Positions 11,885 to 24,600 of a DNA stretch of 64,000 nt are shown piece by piece. Position numbers and translations under genes: made by a program. The notes beneath the pieces are model-generated. The model saw nothing but the letters and a program-made list of their open reading frames with translations. It was not told the DNA's origin and did no database searches. Numbering within the stretch: position 1 is the first letter of the stretch; every line of letters starts with the position of its first letter. Source of the stretch: Dipylidium caninum (lineage: Eukaryota > Platyhelminthes > Cestoda > Cyclophyllidea > Dipylidiidae); the NCBI GenBank assembly GCA_017562135.1, contig QEYB01000550.1, positions 1 through 64,000 of the forward strand. Direction: 5' to 3'.

Positions 11885-12590
11885 TCAATCCTTACCCTAA
11901 TTGTGAGCATATTTTGCTCTCTTCGTCTTCTGTCTGGCACGCATGCCTTCTGCTTACTGCCCTGATAACCACAAGTCCGAACAGGCTGGACAAGGAATGA
12001 CCACTGAGAAGGGGAATTTTAGCAATGGTCCGATGCAGGCAAGTAGTCTTGGCAGCTAGTGCAGACAAGTAAAGTTGAGGAGAGTGTGAACGAAGGCTAT
12101 TTGCATCACACTTAGAGGCGCTTTATTCCACGTCGTGAAGACATGTCGCCTAACGACATCAGAGCCATCTTCGCAGATATCCTTAACGCTCTTCCAAGCA
12201 GCATTCCAACAAGTCGTCTGGCCACTGGTAATGGTGGCACACCCCATGCACTCTGCCTCTCTCAAGTTCTGCCTACATGAGCGCAGGACGCTATTTCCCC
12301 CCTCAGGTGACCATTTCATCACGCTACTGGAGCTGGGAAGACAATGCTCCCATTGACATCAGCCAGCCTCCTCTGCCACCTCCCCGTGCCACAGTTTTCA
12401 CACCTCTGCTCTTTTTCTTCTCTCCCCTCTCCCCTCTCGTCTCATAACGGCGTCTTTCAGCACAACTTTTTGCCCCACTCACTCCAACTTTTCCCCTCTA
12501 CAAGCCACCAAGCCATCAATTCCTCAGGCCAGCTTTCCCGCATCTCACGGTTGCCTCCACTTTCCTACTCTGTGCTCATTCGAGAAGAAG
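11885..12590 (+). mobile_element. Family A element, copy A1 (3' truncated)
   Basis: This copy is highly similar (roughly nine bases in ten by eye) to the reverse complement of 20,985-21,625. It starts with the same terminal segment (TTGTGAGCATATTTTGCTCTC, then TTCGTCTTCTGTCTGGCACG) but lacks the opposite terminal repeat, since similarity stops near 12,590. It carries about 90 bp near 12,106-12,200 that A2 lacks, which is an insertion here or a deletion there. No transposase frame is visible, so it is non-autonomous. The CT-rich core at 12,410-12,450 is shared by the copies. Confidence 0.7.
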
Positions 12591-15217
12591 GGGAAGTGGG
12601 GATGTTGCCCTCGCTGAACACATTTCCCAATTCAACTCCCTGTGTGATAGAATTGAATGTACCTGGCGGGCACTCAGATGGCCCCGTCTACCTGTCGAAC
12701 TTGTCAATGAGGCGGTTGCAATAAACCCCACAGAAAGCCACTTTTCGCCCAATAGAAACCACATGATTCTGCGATGAACAATGCACTGAACCTCACCGTA
12801 CACTACAACATCTCCAAAATCATGCACCGAAAACCGCACACACCCCGCAGCCTCCCAGTGAATGTCTACCCAGTTGTTTTGCCTTTACCTGAGAGAGCCT
12901 TGACTGCTGGTGGACAGTAGGAGGGCAGGTGAACAGCACTGCTATGACTCGTACTTACACGTGTGCTGTGCGAGTGCGTCTGAATAGTCTTGGCGAAAGG
13001 GTGCTTGAAGGATGCGGCATGCTGAGCAGACATCGATGAATGCTGTTCTCTGGGACACCCTGCTATAAAGGAGCAGTCCTTCGCTTCGTATGACTCGGCT
13101 GACCTTTCCCCTCTGTGATGCCGATCAGGCAGTGCTACTTAGCAGGGCTCCAAGCAGATGGACATCGCAGCATGTACAGCAGCCGCTTTCTCAACCATCC
13201 CAATTGCAACAGGCTCTTCCTACTCGGCTTTTATGCTACCATTCGTCGCGTTAATCGAGACAGAATTTAACTACCATGTACTAACTTTCGTTCGTTTTTC
13301 CTATTCGTTCAAGCATGCTGAAGTAGAATGCTGCAGTCGGAAGGCGATCGAGGACACCTTCATTGACGCATTAGTCAAAGGTCAACTTGGCAACTTAAGC
13401 CTCCTGTTTATCGTTCGCCTTTCCTACCTGTTCTACTTCAATAAACATGACAACAACATTTAGCAGACGAGGCGAAGTGCTTCAGAAGCACAAGTGGAAG
13501 GAGGCACGTTTACTTCGCACTCAACTGCGCGTCTCCTTCATCCACCAATCTGCTCTGGTGGGCCATACGATTGAAGCAATGGGAGAGAGCAGTGCCGACC
13601 GCCCTCATTGCAGATCAACCGCCCTGCCAGCATCATTACACCCACTGCACAGTCACGTCTTTGCCAAGTGAAAAGTGTGGTCATGCGGAGAATGCGGATG
13701 GGCGTGTGCCTTCTACTGTTCGATATCACGAAGGCGTAAAAACGAGAGGAAAGTACGAAAAGAAGGCAGTACTAGCACGAGACCGCGGTAGGTTGGCACT
13801 CCTCATCGTGACCAAATGGCCTCAAGAGCAGTTTAATGCTAACTGAATAAAACAGTAAACTTTACAGATAACAGCAGGAGCACGTCCAATCGTAATGAAC
13901 CGCTCGATCCACCTCCACAAATCTACAACGCCAAATAGCGATGTGGAATGTGACCTTTGTGACCACCTGACATTTTCTCGTGTCACGCGCAGATGTGCTG
14001 CTATGTGACATGCCGGTGAAATGGCAATCGGACAAGCACCAAGCAGAACTGGGCACGTGCACGTGGCAGCAAAGGAGTACCTCTCTGTCGCTCAATGCTT
14101 CGGACAGGCACAAATTCTGGCCGTGGGCTGGCATCCCTGGCCCAGCAGTCTTCCTCGTCGTGCTGGTCTTGTCGCATATTTTTTTTGAAAGGCGTTGGTC
14201 ATTGTCACAGTGTGACGCCTATCCGTGACCTGTAAACTCTCCTCCCTCATACGTGTCAACTCAGTATGATCTGGCGGGAGTATCAACACACCACTATGTC
14301 CAGCATTTGCGCGAGTTTCAGTTAACGTTGCGTGTTTACGTAGTAGCTTCGTGGAGCAAAGTCGTTCGTTTCCATGATTGGCGCCAAATTGTGCTCCGCA
14401 TGGGATCTTCTACGTTCACCAATTATCTTCTTTGTTGTTCACAGCTACGGTGGATGGGGATGTCGGTCGTGGAGAACTATGACCTCCAAGAGTCGATTGC
14501 AACCAAGGGCGCATAATCGCGACGTAGGTAGAGTTTTTTTCGACTTCATTACGCCCACTTACGGCCTCACGGCAGTTTATAAGGCCCCGAAAACTAAGGG
14601 GTAATTGCAGAATTGATCAAATTTAGTTCTTTGCGAAAGGCAGTATTTGACTCGAAAAACTTTTGCATATTTTTGTAGACAATAAAAAAATTTCATTTGT
14701 AGCACCTTTCCCTACGCATTGGTAGTTGCAATGTTTCTTGTTCTTCTTTTCAATGCTTCAATTTTGCACTTGAAACTTTTGCGGGAGGATGACGTATAAG
14801 TGCGAATTCGAACAAGGTGAATGATTCATTCGTTATTTTTTGCACTATGACGCATGGCGTTATGGAGTTGAAGGACCTTTCTTTCAAAGCTTTGTTTCGC
14901 TTGCTCCAGTTGTCCACTTTCGCTGTGGATATAAGTGTCCGACTGGGTTCAACCAAATCACAGAGTATGATTTACCTAAGATACTCACATACCAAGAGGG
15001 AAATGCCTTATTGTGGGTAGTGGTTTCGGTGTGGGAATACGTGCTTATCCGGTGGAAATTCACTCCTTTTGCAAAGATTTACTAACGTATGGCAACCGCC
15101 CCTCATCTCCAGTGACATTCCATGGCAAAAGCAGAATTCTGCCATAACCCGAGACAGTAGACGAGCGAATTGCACGTCGTTAAGTGAGCGCCACTTTGGA
15201 GAATTCATGAGGGAACG
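12591..15217. other. No supported gene
   Basis: No frame with motif or splice support. Frames at 13.16-13.85 kb and 13.86-14.6 kb overlap each other on both strands and are judged to be chance. Confidence 0.45.
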
Positions 15218-15472
15218 TTAATTCTTTGCTTGTCCACTTCTCCTGTTGTCGAAGATAAGCCTCTGCTGTAAGCAGTGGAGAGCCGACCTTGATTTCGTTT
15301 TCCCCGTTATATTAAGAGGATCAAATTTCGCCATCAACCTCAGGATATCATCGCCTAATTCTTGTTCTAGGCCATTCCGTTCAACACCTTCGAGCGCCGA
15401 ATTGCCTCTTTCAAACTGCTTAAAACATCTACGACTTGCTGACTTTGAAAATATTGACAGAGGCAAGGATGC
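15218..15472 (-). CDS. Possible exon, unidentified
   Basis: A minus-strand acceptor (AAAGATTTCAG) ends at 15,473. The frame after it runs about 84 codons to a stop at 15,218 and gives a Lys/Arg/Leu-rich, probably helical peptide with cores such as NGLEQELGDDILRLMAKFDP and a basic C-terminus. No family is recognised. A second minus frame through the same DNA is also open for part of the length, so the reading frame is not secure. Confidence 0.2.
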   Translation of the reverse strand, partial: ASLPLSIFSKSASRRCFKQFERGNSALEGVERNGLEQELGDDILRLMAKFDPLNITGKTKSRSALHCLQQRLIFDNRRSGQAKN

Positions 15473-16239
15473 CTGAAATCTTTTATCGAACAGAGATTAG
15501 ATATAATGATGAAAATCTCTTCCTCCTTCTTCGCTTGTTGGCCTTGACACCTCCCGTATTGGGAAGGAGGAAATCCACTCTCTGGCATGAAGAATATGAC
15601 CACAGCATCTTCTGATAATCTTCAAAATTTTGCCACATCACGGAAGATTTGAACAATTGAGGAAACCAAACAAAGTGAGGATCAGGAGAGTGAGGAGATT
15701 GATGGGTGCAATCGGAGCCACCACGAAGCCCCAAGACATGCTCGTTGCTCTTCTTGTCCCCCCCTCCTAATTGGCCTTACATTCAGCCTCGTACAATCAT
15801 GAGTCGGATGAGGTCCTCCACACTGCTACTGCTTAGACGACTGTTAAATTTGTTGTCATGCGTGGTAAAGAATTACAATCTACCTAATTGGAGTAATCAC
15901 AGGCAGATCCTCACTGTCAACAGAGTCAGTGTCACTGTGTGTAGTGAGAGACCAGGAGTCCTCAAAGTTCTCTACTTTCTTTCCGCACACCTTTTCCTCT
16001 TCCATCCAGTCGCCGGGGTAGACTGCGATTGAGGATGAGATTTCCACGCTCTTCCTGTCGATCGCAAACACTGGTGACTCTACTCTGCCACGGATATGTG
16101 TTGGTGTTGGATATCACCTCTTTTTTAGGTGCTTCGACAAACGTTGCGCAGTCCCCGACATCTTCGAATTACAAAATTATGCTCTAGGGGTACTCGTCGA
16201 AAGTCGACTCTGGTGAGTTTGGCCTCGCCTCTCTCGGTT
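15473..16239. other. No supported gene
   Basis: Short overlapping frames on both strands without motif or splice support. I see no repeat or RNA gene. Confidence 0.45.
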
Positions 16240-16740
16240 CACTCGAACATAATGTCGGCTAAACTCCTTTTGCCATCGTCCGCGTCGCTGATTCTTGTTC
16301 GACCTTCAGAGCCTATTTTACAGAGACTCGTATTTATCCCACTAGTGCAGGAATGTTGTCGCATAGTTTGCTTTAGGACTGGGCGTGCGAATGGCTGAGT
16401 GGAGGAGTTCATGAGACGGACAATTTCTACTCCAGCGAGGGATGGAATCCGTAGAGTGAGGGGGTTGCGTTGCGTGATTGAGTAGTACAGGCTGTTGCCA
16501 TTGCAGTTACCACAGTGTCGGTCGGCATTTGTGTTCAGAAAAATTGGGGGGTGGTGCTCGTACTCGCACTCGCATTCATACTGGCCCAACCTCGAGCGTC
16601 AGTGACAACCTGGTGCCCTCGGTGAGAATGTGTGCGCGCAGGCGATCCGCTTGAGCAAAGTGTCTGCAGTAGGTGATGCCTTCTTCCATGTGCACCAGTG
16701 GCGAAGGCTCTGCCCTCCTGATGTGTGCCCATCTACGGGC
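16240..16740 (-). pseudogene. Possible frameshifted coding relic, unidentified
   Basis: From about 16,740 a minus-strand frame reads cleanly (core HMEEGITYCRHFAQADRLRA) to a TGA near 16,581. An overlapping frame then stays open to 16,239, including YECECEYEHHPPIFLNTNAD. The pair looks like one sequence split by a frameshift, but I have no homologue to prove it. A third frame upstream (16,599-16,871) is also open. No family is recognised. Confidence 0.2.
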
Positions 16741-19700
16741 CGGTAAAATGTAATATTCTTTTTCTTCAGTTCTAAGTCACCACCAAGTATTTCAGCCGTC
16801 TCTACATTTGAATAGAAATTCGCAGATTTGTCCGAATCGTTAGGTCGCGGTTGAGTTCTCGTGTGATTCACTTTCCCATGTCTATCACGATGTTTTATGA
16901 GTGGAATAGTTTGTCTTTGAACAACAGATCATCCATCTGTTCTTTTTACACTTCTGAATGTAACAGTTAGGGGCTAATGTCAATGTGACCTTTTAAGCGA
17001 ATTGGTTCCCATCGAATCTCTTCCGCCCGTCACCAGTCCACCAACCCTCCAAGAGCGCCAGTCTAGTGGAGGGGATGCGGTAATGAAGGCAGTCTTCTGC
17101 GCTTCATCACCAATATAGTCGTGGTGAATTCCATTCGGCGACGAATCGAGGAATGCAGGATCCAATAAACCTCCGTCTTGAAGATCTTATCCGTCTGTTT
17201 GATATTTTAATCTGTTGCCTTCGATTCAAACACTTGTGCCCGGTAAAGGGAAAAAGCCTCTATTTTACTACCGTTATGAGTATTGTCACCAGAATCGCAT
17301 TTGCCTAGTGACACCCTGCCCTTTTGATAACCACATATTAATTGTATTTTGTGAATGATAGAGCTTTGTGTTAACACTTGGGTATCCTCATTTCTTATCT
17401 GCTTTAACGTGAAGAAGTCGGGTCAACCCTGAGGCAGAGGGTGATACGCTACGATTTCTAACTGCCAAGACGCATGTCTTAATGAGGTGTTTGGTGCCTG
17501 TTCATTGTCCACTCTTGTTATCAAACTCCTTGTCCGGGAAACGCCTTGGTAGGGTGCCAAGGGAGAGATGTTGTGATGTATTGCGGCGAAATGGATTGCA
17601 GATACAGACTGAAACGGCCGAGAGGGCACGAGTTGAAAATTGATCGGAACACCTTGGGGAAACACTGAAGGCGTGTTGGCCTGCAGCCATAGGGTATCAT
17701 TGTTATGGAATCAGTGAAGTTCCCGTCCCAAAAGTCACTTTCACATATAATGCCGTTTTAATCAGCCTTCCGGTTGTATTAAACCCCTTTCAATGAGACA
17801 GAGTAGGCAAATCGAAACGCAGCCGAAATTTGTACCCATGTTCCCCTTTACAATCAGTTGGTACGGTATCTGTCAAGGAATTGTAAATTGAGTTCATACA
17901 GCCAATCTGGGTTGTAAATTCTATTTTTCGCACCAGTGAGGAGAAGAAGTGTGGAAGTCAACACGAGAAGAAGGATATTTCTTTCGACAGTAGGGAAAAA
18001 GGAAAATCGGAATGCTAAAACATTGAGAGGAGAAGTTCGGGTTGCGTAAGTTGTAGTAATAGAATAAGAATGGCGACGTCACCGCACCATTGCCCTTCCG
18101 CGATACACCCTCGTGGGGTATATTTGAAGTGGAGGAGATGTGAGAGTCATCGCTTCTATCCATATGGCCGTACACGCTATCGCACAACCTTAGCATTTGC
18201 TCAATTCACGGGGGCACACGGAGCAGTTGAGTGAAATGAGGAGGAGTACAGAAAGCTTTAGGTAAAGAGATGAGAGTCACAACCGTCATACGGTAGCAAA
18301 GAAAAAAGAGGGAAAGAAATGATTCGCTTACATTGAAGATAAGAGCAATTTCGATTACATGCCTCTAAATGTAACTTTACGGAGAATTGCTCTCAATAAA
18401 TAAATCTGGGTATCCAAATGCTTAATTAATTGGTATTTGATAGCAAACGTTGGACCGTCAGAGAGCTATCTAGGTGGCGAGACACTACCTTTGTCTCGAT
18501 TACTTGGTCTGCCCTCATCCTATTCTCGCAATATCATTGGTGCTCCTCCGATGGGATGCTTTCGAGTGTCCATTGAGTCTGCGCCCATGCTACTTGACCC
18601 AGGTTCCATTGTACGGCAAAGTATGTGGTTATTTTGCGTTGATTGCGTTCTCTTTGCCGTTCACTGTGCACTTTATCACTGAGTCGAGTGGTTGTGTGTT
18701 ACAGTGCACAGAGGCAGATGTTCTCATCGCTGTCAACTGGTATGGCTCGGAGGATGACGTATCTGCAAGAACCGATCACTGCTGGCTAGAAATTGGAAGA
18801 TTTATACTATCCTAAACAAAGGTTGTCAGTTCGGTTCTATCACCTGTCTATCATTTTTGCATAACAAGTGTCTACCATAAGACGAGGATTGTATAAGTGG
18901 AGGGGCGAGGTGTGGGCATGGCGTTGTGGTGGTGTGAGCGTGTAGGCCAATGTATGTTGGTAGCAAAATTGTGGCGTATTGACATGGAGCAAGGCAACTT
19001 GATAACGAAAAGAATGCAATCGCAACCACTTAGTTGCAATGGAAACGGTTGAAGCCATTGCACCAATCAAGTGGACTTGTGCTTTGCTTTGGCGGATCCT
19101 CTCCTCCTCCGGGCGGTAAGCGTTACTCTCTGCCACGCCGCGGTCCACCACAAAACAGAGGGGAAGGGAAGTGCTGGGGTGGTCGACTACTTGGGTCTGT
19201 ATTGACAGCACCTACTAGTGCTGGTGGGTCGGTGAAACGTTGGGCGCATCCGAGGAGACTGCTCCAGCGAGGACCTAATTCCACGCAATTGACACACACA
19301 TGCGAGCGGAGAAGTGATGTGGCAAGTGGATGGAAGTAGAGAGAGATGGAGGGATGGAGGTTGCAAGTGTAAGAAATCATGTCGTGTTAAGGTGGCTGAA
19401 GCGGTTTGTTACTTGGCAACTGACTGCTTGGGTCGAGATCTTCGTGGCCCTGATGGGGCAATCGGAGTGAATCACCGGTAGTGGAATGTTTTGGATGTCG
19501 CACGCAGTTTCGTGAGCTTCGTGTCTGCGAGTGGTAGGCACCTGACTAACTGCACCTGATTGGCAGTGCTGAATCAAGGGACTGGGCGGAGGCAGGAGGT
19601 GACAATCGCTACATCGAGTCGAGTTGGACGGAAGCGATGGAGAGGGTCTGTGCTCAAAATCGCGTCGGAAGGTGGAGCAGATTTCAAGGCCGCTGGTTGA

Positions 19701-20019
19701 GGGGATGATGTGAGAGAAGCGTAATAGTAGGTGCAAATGCTGGAGTGGAAGGGAGACCCTTCAAAACCTCCGATTGAATGGGAAGCGACTGAGAGTTGTT
19801 GGAAAGAAGGCTATCTAATCTCCTTCCCTCTTTTCAGTAATGCCGACCATGCTGCACGGAGATTGGCCAGACGACGAGCCGACCTGACCTCACCCAACCC
19901 AACCAAACCCTACCCCATCCGACACGCGGTACCACATATCCACGGAATGTGCAATCCAGGTGGAGAACACTTGAAACTACCCATAGTCAATGTATGCGCC
20001 TATGTAAGAACTGCGTCAT
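16741..20019. other. No supported gene
   Basis: No coding region supported. Frames at 18.4-18.8, 18.8-19.2 and 19.4-19.7 kb overlap on both strands and lack motifs. I see no repeats beyond short low-complexity tracts. Confidence 0.45.
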
Positions 20020-20345
20020 TGGCGCATGACTGCTGCCAAAATGATGTTGTCTAGCGTAGAGAGGTTCGAAATCGCCCTCCTTGGCTTTTTCATCTTCCAT
20101 ATTTTTATGCTGCCCCACTGGTTCTCGTTCAACTTGAGTACGTGGTGCCTAGTGTGGACCGCGGTCACCTTAACGGAGTACCTACTGCGAGGTAAGAAGC
20201 TTTGCTGCGGTGGAGGTGCAGAAACCACTTTTCACATCCTCCTCCTCCTTCTCTTCATCGTTGTCCTCCTCGTCGTCGTCGTCGATGTTAATAGACTTTG
20301 TTTTGCAGGTGGATCAGGCTCTGCGTCAGAGTGAAAGGCCTCGCC
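20020..20345 (+). pseudogene. Family G copy 1: membrane-protein exon pair
   Basis: This is similar in sequence and orientation to 48,110-48,345. Both copies encode a hydrophobic segment in the same frame: FHIFMLPHWFSF...WCLVWTAVTLTEYLLRG here, FNIFLLPHTLLF...WCPVWTTLTATEHLLRG there. A GTAAGAAG donor follows immediately (from about 20,192). An acceptor (TTTGTTTTGCAG) then precedes GTGGATCAGGCTCTG, also shared. Spliced, the frame reads LLRG-GSGSASE and stops at TGA here. The intron differs between copies (TCC-rich here) while the exon edges are kept, as expected of a duplicated gene segment. The protein is probably integral to a membrane; its family is not recognised. Confidence 0.5.
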
Positions 20346-20589
20346 TTAGGGTAGGCAGGAATATGAGGCAGTGGTCGGTAATGGCAGCAAGAAGATGGAT
20401 GAGGCGGAGTCGGAGCGGTGGGCAAATTTCTCGTTATCATTAATTGCAATATCAGGGCTAGAGTCGGATAAGGAGGACGACGAGAAGGAGGAAGGGGATT
20501 CTACAAGCCGGGATTTTCCGTCACTCGTGGGCGAGGTGGCCACTCCCTCCCTGGATGCCCGTGTGAGTAACAGACAAACTTCTCAGGCT

Positions 20590-21625
20590 CGAATTGCATT
20601 TCTTCTCTCCTCTTGCCTCCTCCTCGCCACTCCTGGTGACTCCTTGCCTCCTGTAGTCTGCATTGTAGAAACGCATAACTTTCCGTCTCCTGTGCTTATT
20701 TTGCTATGAGTTACCCAGCAAATGTGTGCGGGAGAGTGGAAAGTAACGCAGGACGAGGAAGAAAAGAAGAAAAAAACGAACAAAGTTATGTCCATACTCT
20801 CTTTCTCTCTTCACCCCCTGCTCCATCACTTCCTCGCCTCCTTTCCCTTTCCCCGAGAGTTATCTGTATTAGGATATACGGTAAGTGTGATATACGTAGC
20901 CTGAGCCTAGTTGCAAGTATTTGTGCTCTCCTTCGGCTTCTGTCTGCCACACATGACATTTTGGTGCTTGGCCTGATAGTCATAAGTGAGAGAAGGGGAC
21001 CGGGGTACAGGAAATGAGCACGGAGTGCGCAATTGGAGGCAATATTGCGATGCGGGAGTGCGGACCTGGGGCTTGGTGGCTTGTAGAGGGGAAAAGTTGG
21101 AGTGAGTGGAACAAAAGTTGTGCTGAAAGGCGCCGTTATGAGACGAGAGAGGAGAGGGGAGAGGAGAGGAAGAGCAGAGGTGTGAAAACTGTGGCACGGG
21201 GAGGTGGCAGAGGAGGCTGGCTGATGTCAATAGGAGTATTGTCTTCCCAGCTCCAGAAGCGTGATGAAATGGTCCCCTGAGAGGGGAAATGGCGTCCTGC
21301 GCTCATGTAGACAGAACTTGAGAGAGGCAGAGTGCATGGGGTGTGCCACCATTACCAGTGGCCAGATGACTTTTTGAACGATGCTGTGATCCAAATAGCC
21401 TTCGTTAACACTCTCCCCAACTTCACTCGTCGCCACGAGCTGCCGAGTCTACTTGCCTGCATCGGACCATTGCTAAAATTCCCCTTCTCAGTGGTCTTTC
21501 CTTGTCCGGCCTGTTCGGACTTGTGGTTATCAGGACAGGGAGCAGAAGGCATGCGTGCCAGACAGAAGACGAAGAGAGCAACATATGCTCACAATTATGG
21601 TGAGGGTTGACATGGGGGAGAAGAA
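20590..21625 (-). mobile_element. Family A element, copy A2 with terminal inverted repeats
   Basis: Reverse complement of the A1 segment over 20,985-21,625, and similar to 47,200-47,610 over 20,590-21,010. Within it, 20,925-20,955 and 21,550-21,579 are inverted repeats (27 of 30 matching with one gap). The similarity continues outward into TTG...AG...AT...TG positions, so the terminal repeat may be about 50 bp. A 655-bp unit bounded by such repeats and lacking a transposase frame fits a MITE-like non-autonomous DNA transposon. No clear target-site duplication was found. Similarity to the 47 kb copy passes beyond the inverted repeat, so either a larger segment was duplicated or the true ends lie further out. 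Confidence 0.6.
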
Positions 21626-24600
21626 AAGGGCGGGCAAGGAAGCAGGGGATCAGGGAGAGTGCAGGGATCGAGAGTGGCATCCACCAGACACCGCCGGAGG
21701 ACCGAGGCGTCGTGAGGATGGCCGACTGTTAGCAGGCGGTCAGACGTCTCAAGGCGGAGTGACGTTGTTCCAGCATCACTATGTCGGCGGAGATGGTGGA
21801 CGAACCTACGCATCGGCCGCACTTTCAGGCTTTTGTTTCGAGTCTTGCTGTTCACCGCCAATCCGCCCAATTTCCCAATGCTTCCTCACATCCTCAACGT
21901 CCGCTTTCGCCAGTCGCACCATTGCCAAGTGAGGGTAACACCAACACAAGCGTTCGTGTGAAGAAACGGGGCTTTGGTGAGGCGACGTGATTTGACGTGA
22001 ACATGTCACGCTACCACGGTGAATGGGTCAAGTTAAGAGATCCCACTTACTCTTTCCCTACACTCCACTCTTCTTCAGCTCAAGTCCTCATTTTTTTCTC
22101 TGCGCAATACCAAATAGTATAGGATCCCTTGATAGCTAAAAGAATTATTTTACACAAATGTGTACTAAATGGAATATTATGACTTCCTCGCTAGTCGCCG
22201 CTTAAAATAACTTTCCAGCATCTTGTCCTGCATTCAAGGCTACGAAACCTGAGTAAAGTGGTCTTTTTACTTGGCAACTTATTAAAATATGCCATGAAGC
22301 GGACACTCAGAGTAGGAGGAGAGGATTGGCTCACAATATGTGCTTAAGTTGGAGGAAAGGAGATGTGGGAAGAAGAACGCTTCGGTGAATACGAGTGATG
22401 TTGGGTCGATTACTCCAAATGGCTCGATTTTGCTACAATTTGACGCATTTTCCCCTATAAGACTTCACAATGAACGACGTCTGCCTGAGAAATATTAGAC
22501 GTATTCTTGGTGGATGATCTTTCCGAGAAGAAGCGACTGCACTTGGTTGGAACTTCTCGCTCTCCATACACCGTCTCTCGGACAAGCTGTAGGGCTGTAA
22601 TCTTCTCACCCTCTTCTCAGGCCGCAGTTCTGCGGCGATGAGAACGGTGCTGGTGGCATTTACATGCAAATGGTTACTCTAATTGCAGGCAAATTCTCTG
22701 CTACCAGCCTACTCTTGGAGGTAGGCGGCCACAATTGGCCACTCTTCGTTCTCCCTTAAATTGTGTTACAATGTGCACCACTGGCGAGTTACAACTAGCT
22801 TGTTCATATATTTGCCACCAGCAGCAAAAGAAAATGGCAGGCGGAAAGGGAGAAAGGCAGGAGATATAGGCGACAGATTTTGCAGTAAGGTGGGTATATG
22901 GAGTAATTATTACAGCAAGTGAAAAGTGGGGAAAGGCGAAAGACACGTGACGGTGGTCAAATATATGAGTGAGAAGAATGTAGAAGATGGGGAGGAGTAG
23001 GCGTCTGAGGTGGAGGGTGGGAGGCCAAGACACTCACATGGAGATGATGTTGGGAATATTAGTGGCGGTTATGCCCGTTTCTTCTTACTATCAGACCAAA
23101 CTACGAAGAGAAAAGATCACTGTGTGGTGCAATCTCACAGCATATGCATTGCGAAAGTAACTGTTGGTAGCGAAGAGACCCTGGGAAAAACCTTCATTTA
23201 CGCAATTATCGCCGCAACCTACCTATGTACTCAGTTAATTCCAATGACAACATGATCCACTACGCCCATAGGGCAATTCGCCCTCTCAGACGTCTATAAA
23301 AATATATAATAAACGTACTTGGAGGCACACTTTACTTGTAGAAGAAAAGTGAATTTAGCAAAATGGTCTACAAAAGGCTAACTACGCTGTCCAATGCGTA
23401 GGTGAGCAACAAGGCGTGAGTGGACGAGGGGTAGAGAGCTGCGAAAGAATTCATCTCCTGCGCACTCGTGAGGTCGTAATGACTTTTGATGGTGTAGGTA
23501 AGAAGTTCTCACACCACATGCTGAAGTAGACGTGATGGCCTCGTTGAACGTGGCATTGTTTTGCATCACCTCATACGCTAATCTAAACTTGACCAACGCA
23601 CAAAGGACTGCCTTCAGTCGCTTCCACGTACGCCTGTCTTTCCCCATCAGGAGGGGCTCGGGGTGACGAAGCAGATTACTCTTCAACCCCAACCATTAAG
23701 CCTGGCGATGCTGCCCTTGTTTCCCCCCCCCTCCGCCGCCCCTTTAATAGTTGAGCCATTCACATCGACAATTGACTCACTTGCTACCACCGGAAGAAGG
23801 AGACGTCACGGATGAGAGCCCAATAATGAGAGGAGTCACTTGTGTAATCCGATTTACTGAATCCCCAATGGTTGGTCTTTCACCTTTAATTAGGTGCCAC
23901 AGATAGATTTCTTCGTCTTTTGCCTAATGCTTTTGCGTCTAAACCCTATTCGGTAGTGCTGGACTCAATTTCTCATGATCTGACTAATATCCTCGTCGGT
24001 GTCATCAAAGATGGTCTGTTTGACACGATTCTAGGTGCAGCAAACCCGAACCTTGCCGTGGCTGAGGCAGAGGAGACAGTTTAACCCGCGTTAAATATGC
24101 CTCAATTCGAAGACCACCACCACCACCACCACTGGGAAAGACGTCCAATTCAGCTCATTCCAGCAAACAAGCTGTCAAAGCAGTAGACTGTCTACTTGTG
24201 AGGGACTATTCTCCCAATGCCCCCAAAATAGTCCAATGAAGTGGTGTGGAAATTTAGCAAATTAGTAATTATTTTGCCATATAAATCTCTTTGTTCCTGA
24301 CTCAATTAATCTGCTATTCTGATCCGCAGAGAAGTCATTAGTGCCTTGTCATCGCCAATCCTCTTCCATCCCTTCCTCTCTCTATACTCAGGTGACCAGA
24401 CGGCAGCTCCGACAAGTGAAACTTTTTTCGCCTATTCGTGCCAACGTGACCTGAACAATGACAGAGTTGTTAGTCGAGAATCACACGACATCAATCAATT
24501 TTCCCAACTTGTTCGCATTTTCAAATGGCCTCGGCGAATATCTCAACTGCTGACTTCTCGACATGTTGACTTCGTACGCGTTTCTGCGAGTTGCTGCGCA

